A stretch of 22,015 bases of DNA, taken from contig ML976669.1 of the NCBI GenBank assembly GCA_010015655.1, forward strand, positions 277,270 to 299,284. The letters are read 5' to 3'. The position numbers and the translations under genes are program-made. Position 1 is the stretch's first letter; every line of letters begins with the position of its first letter. The notes beneath the pieces are model-generated. The model was not told the DNA's origin and searched no databases. It saw only the letters and a list, made by a program, of their open reading frames with translations. This document shows positions 6,535 through 17,600 of the stretch, in pieces. Origin of the DNA: Bimuria novae-zelandiae CBS 107.79. Taxonomy: Eukaryota > Ascomycota > Dothideomycetes > Pleosporales > Didymosphaeriaceae.

Positions 6535-9500
6535 CTAGTAACCTTTTATTATTATAACACACTATTCCGTAGGTCGCTGCACAGATCCCTCTACTCGTAT
6601 TAATAGCATGTTACTATTAATAAATCGTTTAAGTGCGCGATTTAGCGTGGCTTTTATAAGTGCGTCTGCAGGGTTATCTTTACTATTAATTTATTAGATC
6701 TCCGCAATCTCACGGCGCTCGTACAACTAGCGGAGTGCTATAATGTCGATTATTAGGCGCTTCTCATTCGTAGTGCTAAGTTTAACGAGGCACTTATACA
6801 GTGAGTATAAGTCTATACATACAACAAGTGGGATCGACGATAGACCTAGGCGTTCTATAATTATCTTAAGTGTTGTTAAGATAGCGATAGCGATGTTAAC
6901 GCTGCTAACTATACTATATATCTCTAATACTAGGACGCTTCTAGTAACGCGTTTACATTTAGTTAAACTCTAATAAATTACGTTACTACGTATATTAAAC
7001 GTATTATCTTGTCTACTAGACTTATTAACAAGGATAAGTAGGTACCCTAGCTATAAGCTAAGGTCTTAGTTGTTTGCGAAAGAACCGTTCGTAAATACTA
7101 TTAATTTAGCTATAGCAAGGTTAAGGGGAATATACTATAATCCTTGCTGTAAGTTCTTAGCTTACTACTTTAGTTAGTGATTAAGTTTCCTATAGTCCGT
7201 GTCCGCAGGTTACTGTATTTGCGCAGCTATAAAAAGGTTAAAAGATACTTTAGGTTAGTAAATAGAAGTAATATACGCGCCGCGCGCGCGCTACTCTATA
7301 TACCTCTATACTTAGTCTACTACCTTTAAATTAATAGTATTAATCTTAGCTCCTTACCCCTTTTGCGTTAGTTAAATAGCGTCTCTACGCAACGTAAGGG
7401 TACATCTATTAAACTCTAATAGTACCTCTTTAGATAGTCTCTTCTTTAGCTTAGCTTAGAAGTTAGCTTTCTAGAGCGTGGCGTCCTCTACGCTAGAAAA
7501 TGCAGGTGTTACAATTATAAGCGTATTATCTATTTATAGACCTACTATACTAAACGTTTCTAGTTCTCTGTTTGTAATCAAGAGGTATAGATTATACGTA
7601 GATGTAGTCATGTCAAGCTCTTTATAGTAGTATCCTTAGTACGTAACAAACTAGTAAACTCCTGCCTTTGCAATTCTATATAGTGGCTTAATCACGCGAA
7701 TAATCGTACCCTTAGGATACTTTATTATAAGCTCCTTAGGCAGGTGCGCCAAAATCGTGCGGAATAGCTTAGTTTATGCCTGTGGGTATGCCTGTGTAAT
7801 ATCGCGTAGTTCTATAGACATGCCTTTAGTAAGCAATGCGGGTGCTAGGGCCAGTATTAAGCGCTAACTAGCTCGTTAGATAGTTAGCGACTACGTTAGG
7901 ATTTCGTGTTTACCCTTATTATTATAGCCTTAAATAACGAGTCGTGATTTCTTATACGGGACTATAGTCTTGCCTTTAACTTCGCGAACTATACGCAACT
8001 TAAAAATATAATGCCTGTTATATATAGTTAAGTTAAATAGCTTAAAACTAAATACTCCACGGCTAACAAGGTCGTTAATCTCTTTCTAGTTAGATGCTTT
8101 AAAAGGGGCGCCTAGGGTGTTAATCACGCTATTATTACGTAGCTTAACGGCTAGGGCGTAATCGTCCTCCTCCTTCCTCGTCAGGTATTACACTATACGC
8201 TTATTCTTAGATCTAGGCGGGCAGCCCCGCTTGCGTGGCTAGGTTAGCTATATAGCTACTAGCGGCTACTATTTAGTAATAATTAGTTCTTCCCCTTTAT
8301 CTACGGCTAGAATCACGTCTATAGTTATGTCTCGGTAGTAAGGTTTTACAACTATAGATCGGAACGTTATTAGGCCGTTAACCATGTCTACAGTAATATT
8401 ATAATCTTTTATATTAATAACTTTATACGGCCCTTGCTATCCATTCTTCTCACGCTATACTATCACCTCACTCTATAAAAATAGTAAGAGCAACTTATCT
8501 ATATTTAGCCTATTCCTGGTGTTAAGTGCATTGCTTACTACACGTTTTATTATGGCCCTCCGTAGCGCCTTTATCGCTTTCTAGATTACTTCAGCGCGAC
8601 GTATTGTCGATGGTGATGGTGGCGAGTCTATAGATACCCGAGGGTATGCGCCGAAGACGAGCAGCGTGGGTACAAGTCCGTCTAGGCTAGTAGTGTCGTT
8701 AACAGCCTTAACTGCCATCTATAGCACTGCGACGTTACTAGTGCTAGAGTTAAGCTCTGCCCTCATAATCTCGTACGCGCGTCTAAGAGGTGCATGGTAC
8801 CTTTCTACCTTGCTAATAGACTAGTAAGCCTCTACTAGCACCTGTTTATAGGTAATTCCTATAATCTTTACCTTAGATCTAAACTTAATAGATGCGAAGT
8901 TAGTACCTGCGTTATAAGTAATAATATCTAGTGGCCCTTAGTACGTATTAATCTATAATAAACGGATTACCTCCCACGTGTCTTTCGCACTTATAGATCG
9001 TAGAAATCGAGCGCTATTAAAGGTTGTAGCTAAATTAATTACATAAAGCACTAGCTTCCTACTTAGGTATATTACGTCTATAAAAATCTTAAAGTTAAAT
9101 TCCTAGTTATCTTTTAGCTAGAATTTAAATCGTCGTGGCGCTTAATTATATACTTAGTAATAGTGGCATAACTTTTAGATCTTGCGGAGTAGCTATTTAT
9201 CCCCGTTATTATGCCCTGCATGTTTAAGCAGTTATATTAGCCGTTTAATAGCTAGGTGCCTAAACCTCTAATGTAGACGTTAGAGCTTAGTTTCTATAAG
9301 GAATACCCGCGCGTGCTCTGCCTTGCTTAGGTGGAACCATAGATATCCCTATTTACAAATTACTAGGAAGGTTGCTTTCCCTTGTACTAGCTAATTTATA
9401 GTATTATTAAAGTATACGTGCAACTAATCCATGTCTTTTAAATAAAGGAGGAACGGGGTTAGTACGTCTAAGACTTTAAATTTAATTTTTCTAATCTCTA

Positions 9501-9816
9501 TACGCACGTGCGTAGTTCTAATTAATATAGTAATACTTCCTTTACTAAATTAAACTAATGCGTTTCTAGTATAGACGTGTCTAAAGTTACTATAGGATCC
9601 TTAGTTTAGAGCGCCTGAAATTGCTCCTTTCCAGCTATTAATACGTTAGAGGCACTAGTGTTAGGGAGGATACCTTAGTACATAATTTATAAGTAGTGGT
9701 CCTTAATAAGGAACTACGTTGCTAGCGTTATAGGTTCCTTATACCTATAGACGTTATCTCCAGTTACCTGGTGCATAAAAGCCTAATCTATAAGGTACTT
9801 AACTACTAGTCTCTAG

Positions 9817-9847
9817 TCCTCTTCTTCTTCTTCTTCCTCTTACTCCT
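9817..9847. repeat. TTC-rich microsatellite inside copia element 1
   Basis: A run rich in CTT/CTC units lies in the gag-protease part of the element. On the coding (minus) strand it reads as GAA/GAG, an acidic stretch of the former polyprotein. Confidence 0.6.
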
Positions 9848-11951
9848 CTTTAAAAAACTAATTAACTTCTTCCCCTTCGTACGCAATAAGGAATGTTATA
9901 AATTCTATCTACTTACCTATAATATTATAGTGTGTAATGTACTATGCTTTAGATTACTTTCTTTCCTCAAGCGTATAGTTCGTAGACTAATAGCCTGTCT
10001 TACTATAGATATAGCACTTCTTATCGCTTCGTGTGTTAGTCCGCAGGTTATTTCTAGAACGCTACTAAGGTTAGCCACGTTTGCTAATAAACTTACCTTA
10101 TACACTTTATAAGTTATAATCCTCTCGCGTTCTTCTAGAGCTATTAATAGTATATCAACGGTCTAAGTAGTACTAGTTATTATAGTCTGTCTTAGTAAAG
10201 TTAATAGAGGTAGTTATAGCAAGCGAGTTTTCAATCGAAGATCGTAGATCTCTAAACAGGACCTTACACTCTAGGGACAGCCTGTAGAGCGCTATCGCAA
10301 ACTCTTTAACGCCCTAGCATGCTATAATCACAGTCGTCCGGAGCGCATATTCTCTCATGTACTACTGGCTAAGAGCCCTCTAACACAACTAGAGCTTGTC
10401 TAGCGTAATGTTAAGGACCTTATAGGGTGTCTTGTTAGGGTTCTCCTTGCGGACTTTAATAAAAGATATCGTTGTCTAGTCCGCGTAGTAGTAGCTATAA
10501 TTAATATCTATATTAAAGTGGTTCTTTAGCTTTGTGTACATAGTTAGGAATGTGTCCGTCCGCTAATTAATAAAGTAGAGGTAATACTCTTATGCACGGC
10601 CTTCCAGGATCCGCGGAAAGACTATATAGAATTAGTCTAGTTAGATATCTACGTAATAGTAGATACTAAAAAAAATCTTTAGCTTATTATCTAAGAGGTC
10701 GTACGGCTTCCCTATGTACTTCTTCTCACGGTCCTACATCTTAGTAAAGACATTAATTATCTTTAGATCCAGTTTCTTATTACTAAACTCGATTAGGGGA
10801 ATTGCCCTGTACGGGTCTATGTCACCTAAGGGCATAATTAAAGGGACGCTTTGTCCCTTTAGACGTTGTAGGTATGCTGGTGTGTATTCGCGGAATCTAT
10901 TAAAGTTATTGTACAAAAAAGGAGGTTATTAACTTTGCTATCGCTGGTCTGCCCGTAGTGTCTATTTAATTATTTCTGTAAGTGGTTCTACAAGTTATTA
11001 TCCTTAATCTAATTATTAACTAGCTTAATCTTAGATGCGTGTCTTATCTTAAGCGTAGGTTCTTTAATCCTCTACATCCTAGTCTCCTGCCCTTATAGAG
11101 GTTTGGCTCTAGGTTTAACCTGCTGTCCCTACGTTCGTGGGTTATACTAATCCCGTAGTGTGTTATCTTAGTATTATCCGCTCTTGTAGCATATACGCAG
11201 CTAACCGCTTATTAAAGGTAGTAGATTAAAACTAATTATCTAGCTATTTTAGGCAATCCTCTATGCGTAGTAATTTAGCCACGGCTTTGCTTAGTAACAT
11301 GTTAACACGACTAGTGTACACGCCCTTAAAGCGGAGGATCTACTTTAGTTCCTTAGTGTATACTATATGCGCACGCTAAAACATGGCTTTATTCTATCCT
11401 TTAAAGTCCTAACAGAACTTACTAAAGAGCTCTATATCTACTATAGGCCGATCTGTGTAGTCCGCGATTGCACGCGCGATGTACGTTGTTGCTATAGTTA
11501 TATCTACCTCGTTATCTAGGGCTACGATCTTATCGTCCTAGATCTTTAGATTAATATAACGCCACTCTCTTGCCTTTAGATTAGTAGTTCCTAGTAACTC
11601 TTCTTATGTAAGCGTGCAGCCTCTATTACTACTAGCTATTTCTTCTACTATTTATTATTATTAACGCGTATCGTGCTGGCTATGTTTGCTAGGGACTTAT
11701 TAGTAGTCTTAGATTATACACGGGTTAAGCACAACTAGATAGGGGTCGGTGCGTATATAGACTACGTCTCGGAACGCTCTAATACGGCTAGAACAATTAG
11801 TCTTAAGCTAGATAAGACGCCTAATACAGCTAATAGTAAACTTAGCATAGATAACTCCGTCGCTAATATAGATAACTAGGGAACGCGCGGGGCTACAGGA
11901 TCTGTCTCTTCTAACCTAACTATCTATAACTGCCATGCAATCACTAATTAG

Positions 11952-12151
11952 TGTTAGTAGGCCTTTGTACGATCGTACGGGTGATAATAGTAACGAATAT
12001 CTTGTATATTGCTATTGGTATATTCTATCTATGAACGTGGGTGCTACGAAGGTATACATGGGCTCGGTGCGAGTCGGACCAAAGTAGGATCGAGGCGGTA
12101 CGTTGGGCAGCATTAAGCAGCCTCAGGCGATGGGATATGTGTATACCGGCA
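11952..12151 (-). repeat. LTR of copia element 1 (right copy, 5' LTR)
   Basis: The 200-bp partner of 6335-6534 starts TGTTAGTA and ends TACCGGCA. The same palindrome lies at 11967-11978. The terminal differences suggest an ancestral TGCCGGTA...TACCGGCA altered by C-to-T and G-to-A changes. Confidence 0.9.
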
Positions 12152-13150
12152 AGGAGTATTATTATATTATTAAAGGTTTTTAGCGCTTTTTTACTATTTC
12201 TTTAGTTAGTCTTCTTACTTCTTACGGCAGAGTCTAAAAGGTGTTTTAGAAATTAATAAGTACTTTAATCTTACTTAGGAATTATTATATTTTATTCTTA
12301 TTAACTCTTAATGCCTAGAGTTTAGTTATAAATAAGAATGCTATCCTTTTATTTCCTTAGTTATTTCTTTTTTATAAGCTAATAGCTTGCTACGCATAAT
12401 TATTCGCGCTAAAATATAGATTTTTAGTAAAAGGTTTTATTTTTGTTTCTATAACTTTTTTATTTAGTAAAGATAGTCTTACTAGTGTTAAGTGTCTATT
12501 AAGACTCCTTCTTAATTACTTACTAAGAAGGGTTCTATTTCCTCGCAGGTCTAGGCGTTACCTTTATAGTATCTATTTACGTAAATTTTTTAACTTCGTG
12601 TGCTACTTTGTAGCTTTAATTTATAATTATATTTAAAATCTACTTATCCCGCGACGGGTAAAAGTAATTAAATTTAATATAAAAGGCTAGGTGCTTAAGG
12701 AGTTAAAGGTGCTAGAAAAATACTTATAAATTTAATAAAGAGTCTAAAGTTAAGCTTTAGGCGTTGAACTTATATATCTAGGGTTCGCATAACTGAAGGT
12801 CAAGGATCCGAGGCAACAACTGGGCGTAGCCCATTACAAGTAGAAGCTAATTAAGCAGATCTTACGCCAGCTCGCTAGCGCGCACCACCAACGTGTAGTA
12901 AGTACCATAAATAAGGATATAGGAGGACTTAGTGTAGATAGCAATAAACTATCACTGTACAAAATTCTATATAAAAATTCCGTATAGTTGTGGAGATATC
13001 GGTGCTGAGGTGTCGCGCGATTCTGGTGGGGTGGCGGATGACTGGTGTTGGCGGATGAGTGGTGGAACACGTTATTATCGTTTCGTAAAATCCCGCTACA
13101 CATGTGACCTGCCCCGCGTATTAGTAATCGATTCCCGCGCGTTATTTAAA
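12152..13150. other. AT-rich unassigned DNA between transposons
   Basis: The part to about 12780 is very AT-rich and looks like degraded repeat sequence with no recognisable protein. From 12780 to 13130 composition is more normal and includes a GC-richer patch with the imperfect repeat GGCGGATGACTGGTG / GGCGGATGAGTGGTG near 13031-13063. It shares TGGTGGGGTGG with the patch near 837. The minus-strand frame at 12834-13103 has no protein signature. Confidence 0.4.
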
Positions 13151-13339
13151 ACACGGATTTATTAGCTAAATATTAACTTTTTAATATATTATAAGAATCT
13201 AAAAGTCCTTAATAGAGACTTATAATAAAGCTAGATTACCGCCGACGGTGTTGCAGGCCGTAATTAATTAATTAAATAACGATATTAGCGACACCTAAAT
13301 CTAGAGAAATATAAAGGTAGCTAGGACAATAATTAGGAA

Positions 13340-13811
13340 GATTTAACTTAGTTTAAAGTACTAGGGGTAACCTTACCCGCCAAGCTGCGTACGGCAAGGT
13401 AGGCCGCCATTATTATTATAGTACTATCGCGAGAAGCTTAAAGAGTTACTGCTAGGCTAGCTAAATACTTACCTAGATAAGATGCAGAGTTTCTTGTATA
13501 ACGAGTATAACGTAAAAGCCTTATAAACGACTATATAGGAGACTCTTGCCAGCATAAGGTGGAGTTAAAAAGCGGTAACTAAAGTGGTAGCTAAGCGTAA
13601 CGCAGTCCTCCGTTAAGCGTTTAGAGCTTGCTACCAGCTAGCGTATAAGGTAAAGATAGTAATAGTAGTTAATAAGAGCGCTTACAACAAGCGTATAGGC
13701 GATTAAAAATATGCCTAGTTAGAGGTAAACACGCTAGTTTAGGTATTATACTTAGCGCAGAGGTTAGAGAGATAGAGTTTATTACTAGCTATAGACGTTA
13801 ATAGGTATCTT
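13340..13811 (+). pseudogene. Tc1-type transposase, N-terminal and middle part
   Basis: One frame carries the protein with about a dozen in-frame TAG/TAA codons. Recognisable stretches are LSREKLKELLLG, DKMQSFLYNEYNVKAL, ETLASIRWS, RNAVLR, the catalytic VVNKSAYN region (Asp replaced by Asn) and AIDVNRYL at the insertion point. Stops fall where TGG, CAG or CGA codons would be expected, as after RIP. Confidence 0.75.
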
Positions 13812-14015
13812 TGTCGGGAGGACTTGTTGCACTAGTGCTAAAAGGAAATACTTGATAACGAGTTACATTGGGTTGATTGATGCTTGTTTTCTCTCGTTCT
13901 ATCTACTGAGGATTGAAGTACATCGCGGGGTATGGAAGCTAGTCCCATATAGGGCTCGCTCCACACATATAGTGTTTTGCAACACGACAGAGGCCTTAAG
14001 GTTGTTAATCTAACA
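13812..14015 (-). repeat. LTR of copia element 2 (left copy, 3' LTR)
   Basis: The 204-bp LTR starts TGTCGGGAGG and ends AATCTAACA. It is identical to the right copy through its central 120-plus bases. I count 11 differences, all transitions, nine of them in the first 70 bases. Confidence 0.9.
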
Positions 14016-14569
14016 CTAGAAGTCTTTTCTTTTCTTAATATTAATTGTCCACATAAAGGACTAAATATCTAAACTTAAATACGCTAGGCAGAGATTGTAG
14101 GTCTCTGCACCTAGCCCTTAATTTAGACTGTTACCTTATTACTATTAACAAATTGTTCTAGGGCGCGGTTTAGTAATGCTTTTGTAAAAGCGTCTACAGG
14201 GTTGTCTTCGCCGTTAATCCATTAGATCTCTATAATCTCGCGGCGTTCGTATGACTGGCGCAGTGCCATAATATTAATTATAAGGCGCTTTTCCTTAGTT
14301 GTCCCAAGCTTTACAAGGCACTCGTATAGGGAGTACAAGTCTATATAAATAACCAAGGGAACTGCGGGCAGACTAAGGCACTCTATAATTATCTATAAAG
14401 TAGTAGTAATAGTAATACCTATGTCAAACTCGTTAACTATGCTATAGATCTTAGAGGCTAGTACGCTCCGTGTAATACGTTTGCACTTTATTAAGCTATA
14501 GTGTATTATATTGCTGCAGATTATAAAGGCATTGTTAACATCTATAGACTTATTAATAAGCATGAGTAT

Positions 14570-14650
14570 AAAGCCTAGCTACGAGCTAAGGTCCTTATTA
14601 TTAGCAAAGGAGCCGTCTACGAATACTATTAGCTTAGCGTTAATAAGGTT
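14570..14650 (-). pseudogene. RNase H motif of copia element 2
   Basis: The minus strand reads AKLIVFVDGSFANNKDLSS followed by a stop and LGFILML, the RNase H domain signature of fungal copia elements. The catalytic Asp in VDGS is retained, unlike element 1 where it is Asn. Confidence 0.7.
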
Positions 14651-15010
14651 GACAGGTATATAGCGTAGTCCACGATTAAGATTCTCTATCTGCTATTTAA
14701 GGCGCTTGTTAAGCGCCTTAATGTCCTTATTAGAAGGTTGCTACGCTTAAGCTACTATAAATAAGTTAAAAGACGCTTCTAGTTAACATGTTAATGCGAT
14801 GTACGCCCTGTAAGCGCGCTATTTAGTGTACTATTACGCGCGATCAGGAGCATTAATGTCTATAAGCTTAATCTTTTCTCCTTATCCCTTCTACTTAAGG
14901 TTTAGGGTTGCTTTGTAGTTGTCCATGTTGCTAGCGTCTATTATAAGTATGTAGCTATTAAAGTCTAGTTACGCGTCTAGTGTTAGCATAGTCTTTAGCT
15001 TTAATCTAAA

Positions 15011-15244
15011 CTATGCCTTTTTAAGCATTTTCTCTTCATGCGTTAAGAATGTGGCTGTTCTAAGTATAAGGGTATTATTAGTCTGTATACTAACTATGCT
15101 AAAGTTATCTGCGTTGCTATTTATTACTAACAAGCATAGGTCGTATGTTAACATAAACATGTCTAGTTCCTTATAGTAATATCTATAGTACGTTATCCAC
15201 CAATAGACTCCTGCTTCCGCGATTCTATATAGCGGCTTGATCAC
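15011..15244 (-). pseudogene. Reverse transcriptase fragment of copia element 2
   Basis: This is a rare stop-free stretch of the degraded polyprotein. It reads KPLYRIAEAGVYWW...KELDMFMLTYDLCLLV...IQTNNTLIL, matching the central part of fungal copia reverse transcriptases. The active-site Asp pair is replaced by Asn-Asn, which abolishes polymerase activity. Confidence 0.8.
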
Positions 15245-16309
15245 ATGGAGCAGCGTGCCCTCTGGATATCTAGGTGCTAGCTTAGTAGGGAGGTGTGCTA
15301 GTATTATTCTCTTAAGATTTATCTACGCCTGTGGATATGCCTGCGTTATATCGCGGAGCTTAAGATTTATCCCATTTTGTACGAGTATAGGTGCTAGGGC
15401 TATAATTATACGCTAGCTATAGCGTTAAATAGTTAGAGATTATGTTAAGATAGCCTCCTTGCTATAGTCCTAGTATCCTTAGATAATAAAATAGGATTTT
15501 TTATAGGGCTTAGTTATCTTTCCTTTAACTTCTCGCACTAGACGCGACTTAAATATATAGATTCTGCCATGCACTTCCTAATTATATTATTTAAATTTAA
15601 ATACTCTACGGCCTACTAGGTTACTAATCTCTTAATTATTAGATGCCTTAAAGGGTGCGCTAAGTATTATAATAACTCTATCGTTGCGTAGCTTTATAGC
15701 GAGCTTAAGGTTGGCCTCTTCCTTCTTAGTAATGTAAACGTTTGCCTTCCTCTTATTCCTTAATCCTAGTAGGCGGCCTCTTTTGCGTAGTTACGTTACT
15801 AGTAGCACTATTATATTTATAGGTAACGCGTGCTGCTGCTGCGGCGTATTAAGGTTACTTTAGAGGTAGTTTAGTCTATAGTATAGCTTGATAACTGTTG
15901 ACCGAAATGTTGTCGGGCCATTAACCATGTCGACAGTGACGTTATGGCCGTCTATAGCAGCGATTTTGTACAGGCCATTCCTTCCATCCTTTTCTCTCCA
16001 TACTAAAACCTCGCTTTGTAGCGGGAGCGCAAGCATATCTGCGGTATTAGGTCTATTGTAGGTGTTTAACGCATCCGCAACCTAGCGTTTAGTAGTAAGC
16101 TTACACAGTTCTTTTATTACTTTTTAAATAGCCTCGCTACGCTTGACTATTAATAGTGACGGCGGTGACTCTATAGTTATACGTAGGTATGCGCTAAAAA
16201 TAAGTAAAGTTAAAACTAAACTATTAGGGCCTGCTGTGTTATTAATAGCTTTCACGGCTATCTAAAGAATTACTTTATTAGACATAGTGCTAGTAAGCTT
16301 AGCGTAGAG

Positions 16310-16470
16310 TATATCCCATGCGCGGTGCAAGGGCGCGTAATACCTCTCTATCTTGCCAACAGACTAATGTGCCTCTGTAGGTACTTGTTTGCATGTAACT
16401 CCTATAATCTTTGCTTTTGCGCGAAATTCTGCACTTATAAAGTTCGTGCCTGCGTTATATGTAAGAATAT
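16310..16470 (-). pseudogene. Integrase core fragment of copia element 2
   Basis: The minus strand reads DILTYNAGTNFISAEFRAKAKIIG, then QVPTEAH, a TAG where Trp is expected, and SVGKIERYYAPLHRAWDILYA. This is the DDE integrase core; the Asp of TYDAGTNF is changed to Asn while the Glu of the KIE motif is kept. Confidence 0.75.
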
Positions 16471-16929
16471 CTGGTGGTCCTTAGTAGGTATTAATCTATA
16501 ATATCCGCAGTGCCTGCTATATCTCCTTAGCTAAAATAGCGTTAAGAAACTTTGCGCCTTAAAACGAAGTTGCTAAATCCACTACATATAATATAGGCTT
16601 GCTTCTTAAGTATATCACATCTATAAGGATCTCGTAGTTAAAGTAATAGTTATCCTTAAGGGTAAACTTAAAGCAGCGCGGCGTAGAGCTATTAAGCTAA
16701 TAATAATAGTAAAACTTCGTAATTTGCTTAAGAGTTCTTTCTTTAAAGTTATTGTAACTAGTATCTTTTAAGAGCCTAGCTAGTCTTATAACAGCTAGGT
16801 GTCTAAAATGGCGATAAAGCTATCTTAACTCTGTCTCTATAAGAAATGCAGTTGCACGCTCTCTCTTATTAAGATAGAACTACGGATATCCCTATTTGCG
16901 GATTACGGGGATGCGTACATTGCCCTAGA

Positions 16930-17220
16930 CGAGCTCATCTATAGTGTTGTTAAAGTAGACCTTCAGCCTGTCCATGTCCGCAAGACATAGCAAGAACGGT
17001 GTAGGCGCATCTAGCACCTCAAAGTCGATTTTTCCAATCTCTGTCGGAATCTGTGCGGTGCCGATAGACACCGTAACACTGCCTTTGCCGAATTTGATAG
17101 ACGTTTTTCCTGCCGTAGATGTGTCTATCGTGACCGTTGGGTCTTCCTGTATGAGTGCGAGGTACTATTCCTTGCCAACTATAGATACATTGGCGGCGCC
17201 TGTATCAGGGAGGATTCCTT
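16930..17220 (-). pseudogene. Aspartic protease region of copia element 2, largely spared by RIP
   Basis: Read on the minus strand, this runs from GILPDTGAANVSIVGKE to PFLLCLADMDRLKVYFNNTIDELV with a single TAG. It keeps the DTGA catalytic motif and near-normal GC content, unlike everything around it. The plus-strand frame at 16974-17222 is its antisense shadow. Confidence 0.75.
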
Positions 17221-17554
17221 AGTACACAGGTCGCGTGTATCGGTCCTCAATAAGGAATTGCGACGCCAGTGATAACAGTATGTCTCTACTATATATGTCT
17301 TCACCAAAGATATAGTGTATAAACGCTTAATCTACAAGTTATTACTCCTTAAAAAATTAATATTCCGCGTACGTAGTTATAAATTACTAATTATTAATAT
17401 TATACTGCTAATCGCTATTATTGTCATTGTCCTCGTAGTTCTTACTACCTTTATACTCTACAAGGTGCACAGAGAAGTCTGCAGGCAGTAGTGTGCCTAT
17501 AAAGTAACATGCAAAGAAGAACTGTGTGCGGGCAGCTTTACGTTCCTTATTAGT

Positions 17555-17600
17555 ATGGTTGGTTAACCAGCAGCCCTCTTTCTGGCAGACAAAGCACTTC
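17555..17600 (-). pseudogene. Gag zinc knuckle of copia element 2
   Basis: The minus strand reads WKKKCFVCQKEGCWLTNH, with Cys and His at the spacing C-x2-C-x4-C-x4-H, the variant zinc knuckle of fungal copia gag proteins. It lies between a degraded gag (to about 19700) and the protease. Confidence 0.7.

Larger units (their letters stand above)
6335..12151 (-). mobile_element. Ty1/copia-type LTR retrotransposon 1, RIP-inactivated
   Basis: Two 200-base direct repeats (6335-6534 and 11952-12151) bound a 5.4-kb interior that reads as a copia polyprotein on the minus strand, in the order protease, integrase, reverse transcriptase, RNase H. The protease motif near 9640-9680 reads GILPNTSAS where DTGA-type is expected. 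The integrase near 8830-8960 shows TYNAGTNF followed by SKVERYHAPLRRAYE. The reverse transcriptase near 7560-7700 shows PLYRIAKAGVY and IDNTLII. The RNase H near 7020-7145 shows FTNGSFANN. Every domain carries stop codons and Asp-to-Asn changes, so it cannot be autonomous. The five flanking bases (ATACC left, AGGAG right) do not match. It begins 113 bp after the tRNA gene. Confidence 0.85.

Noticed and set aside
12834..13103. 89-codon minus-strand frame
   Set aside because: No start context, domain or codon character; runs through short repeats in a GC-rich patch.
16974..17222. 82-codon plus-strand frame
   Set aside because: Antisense of the spared protease segment of copia element 2.
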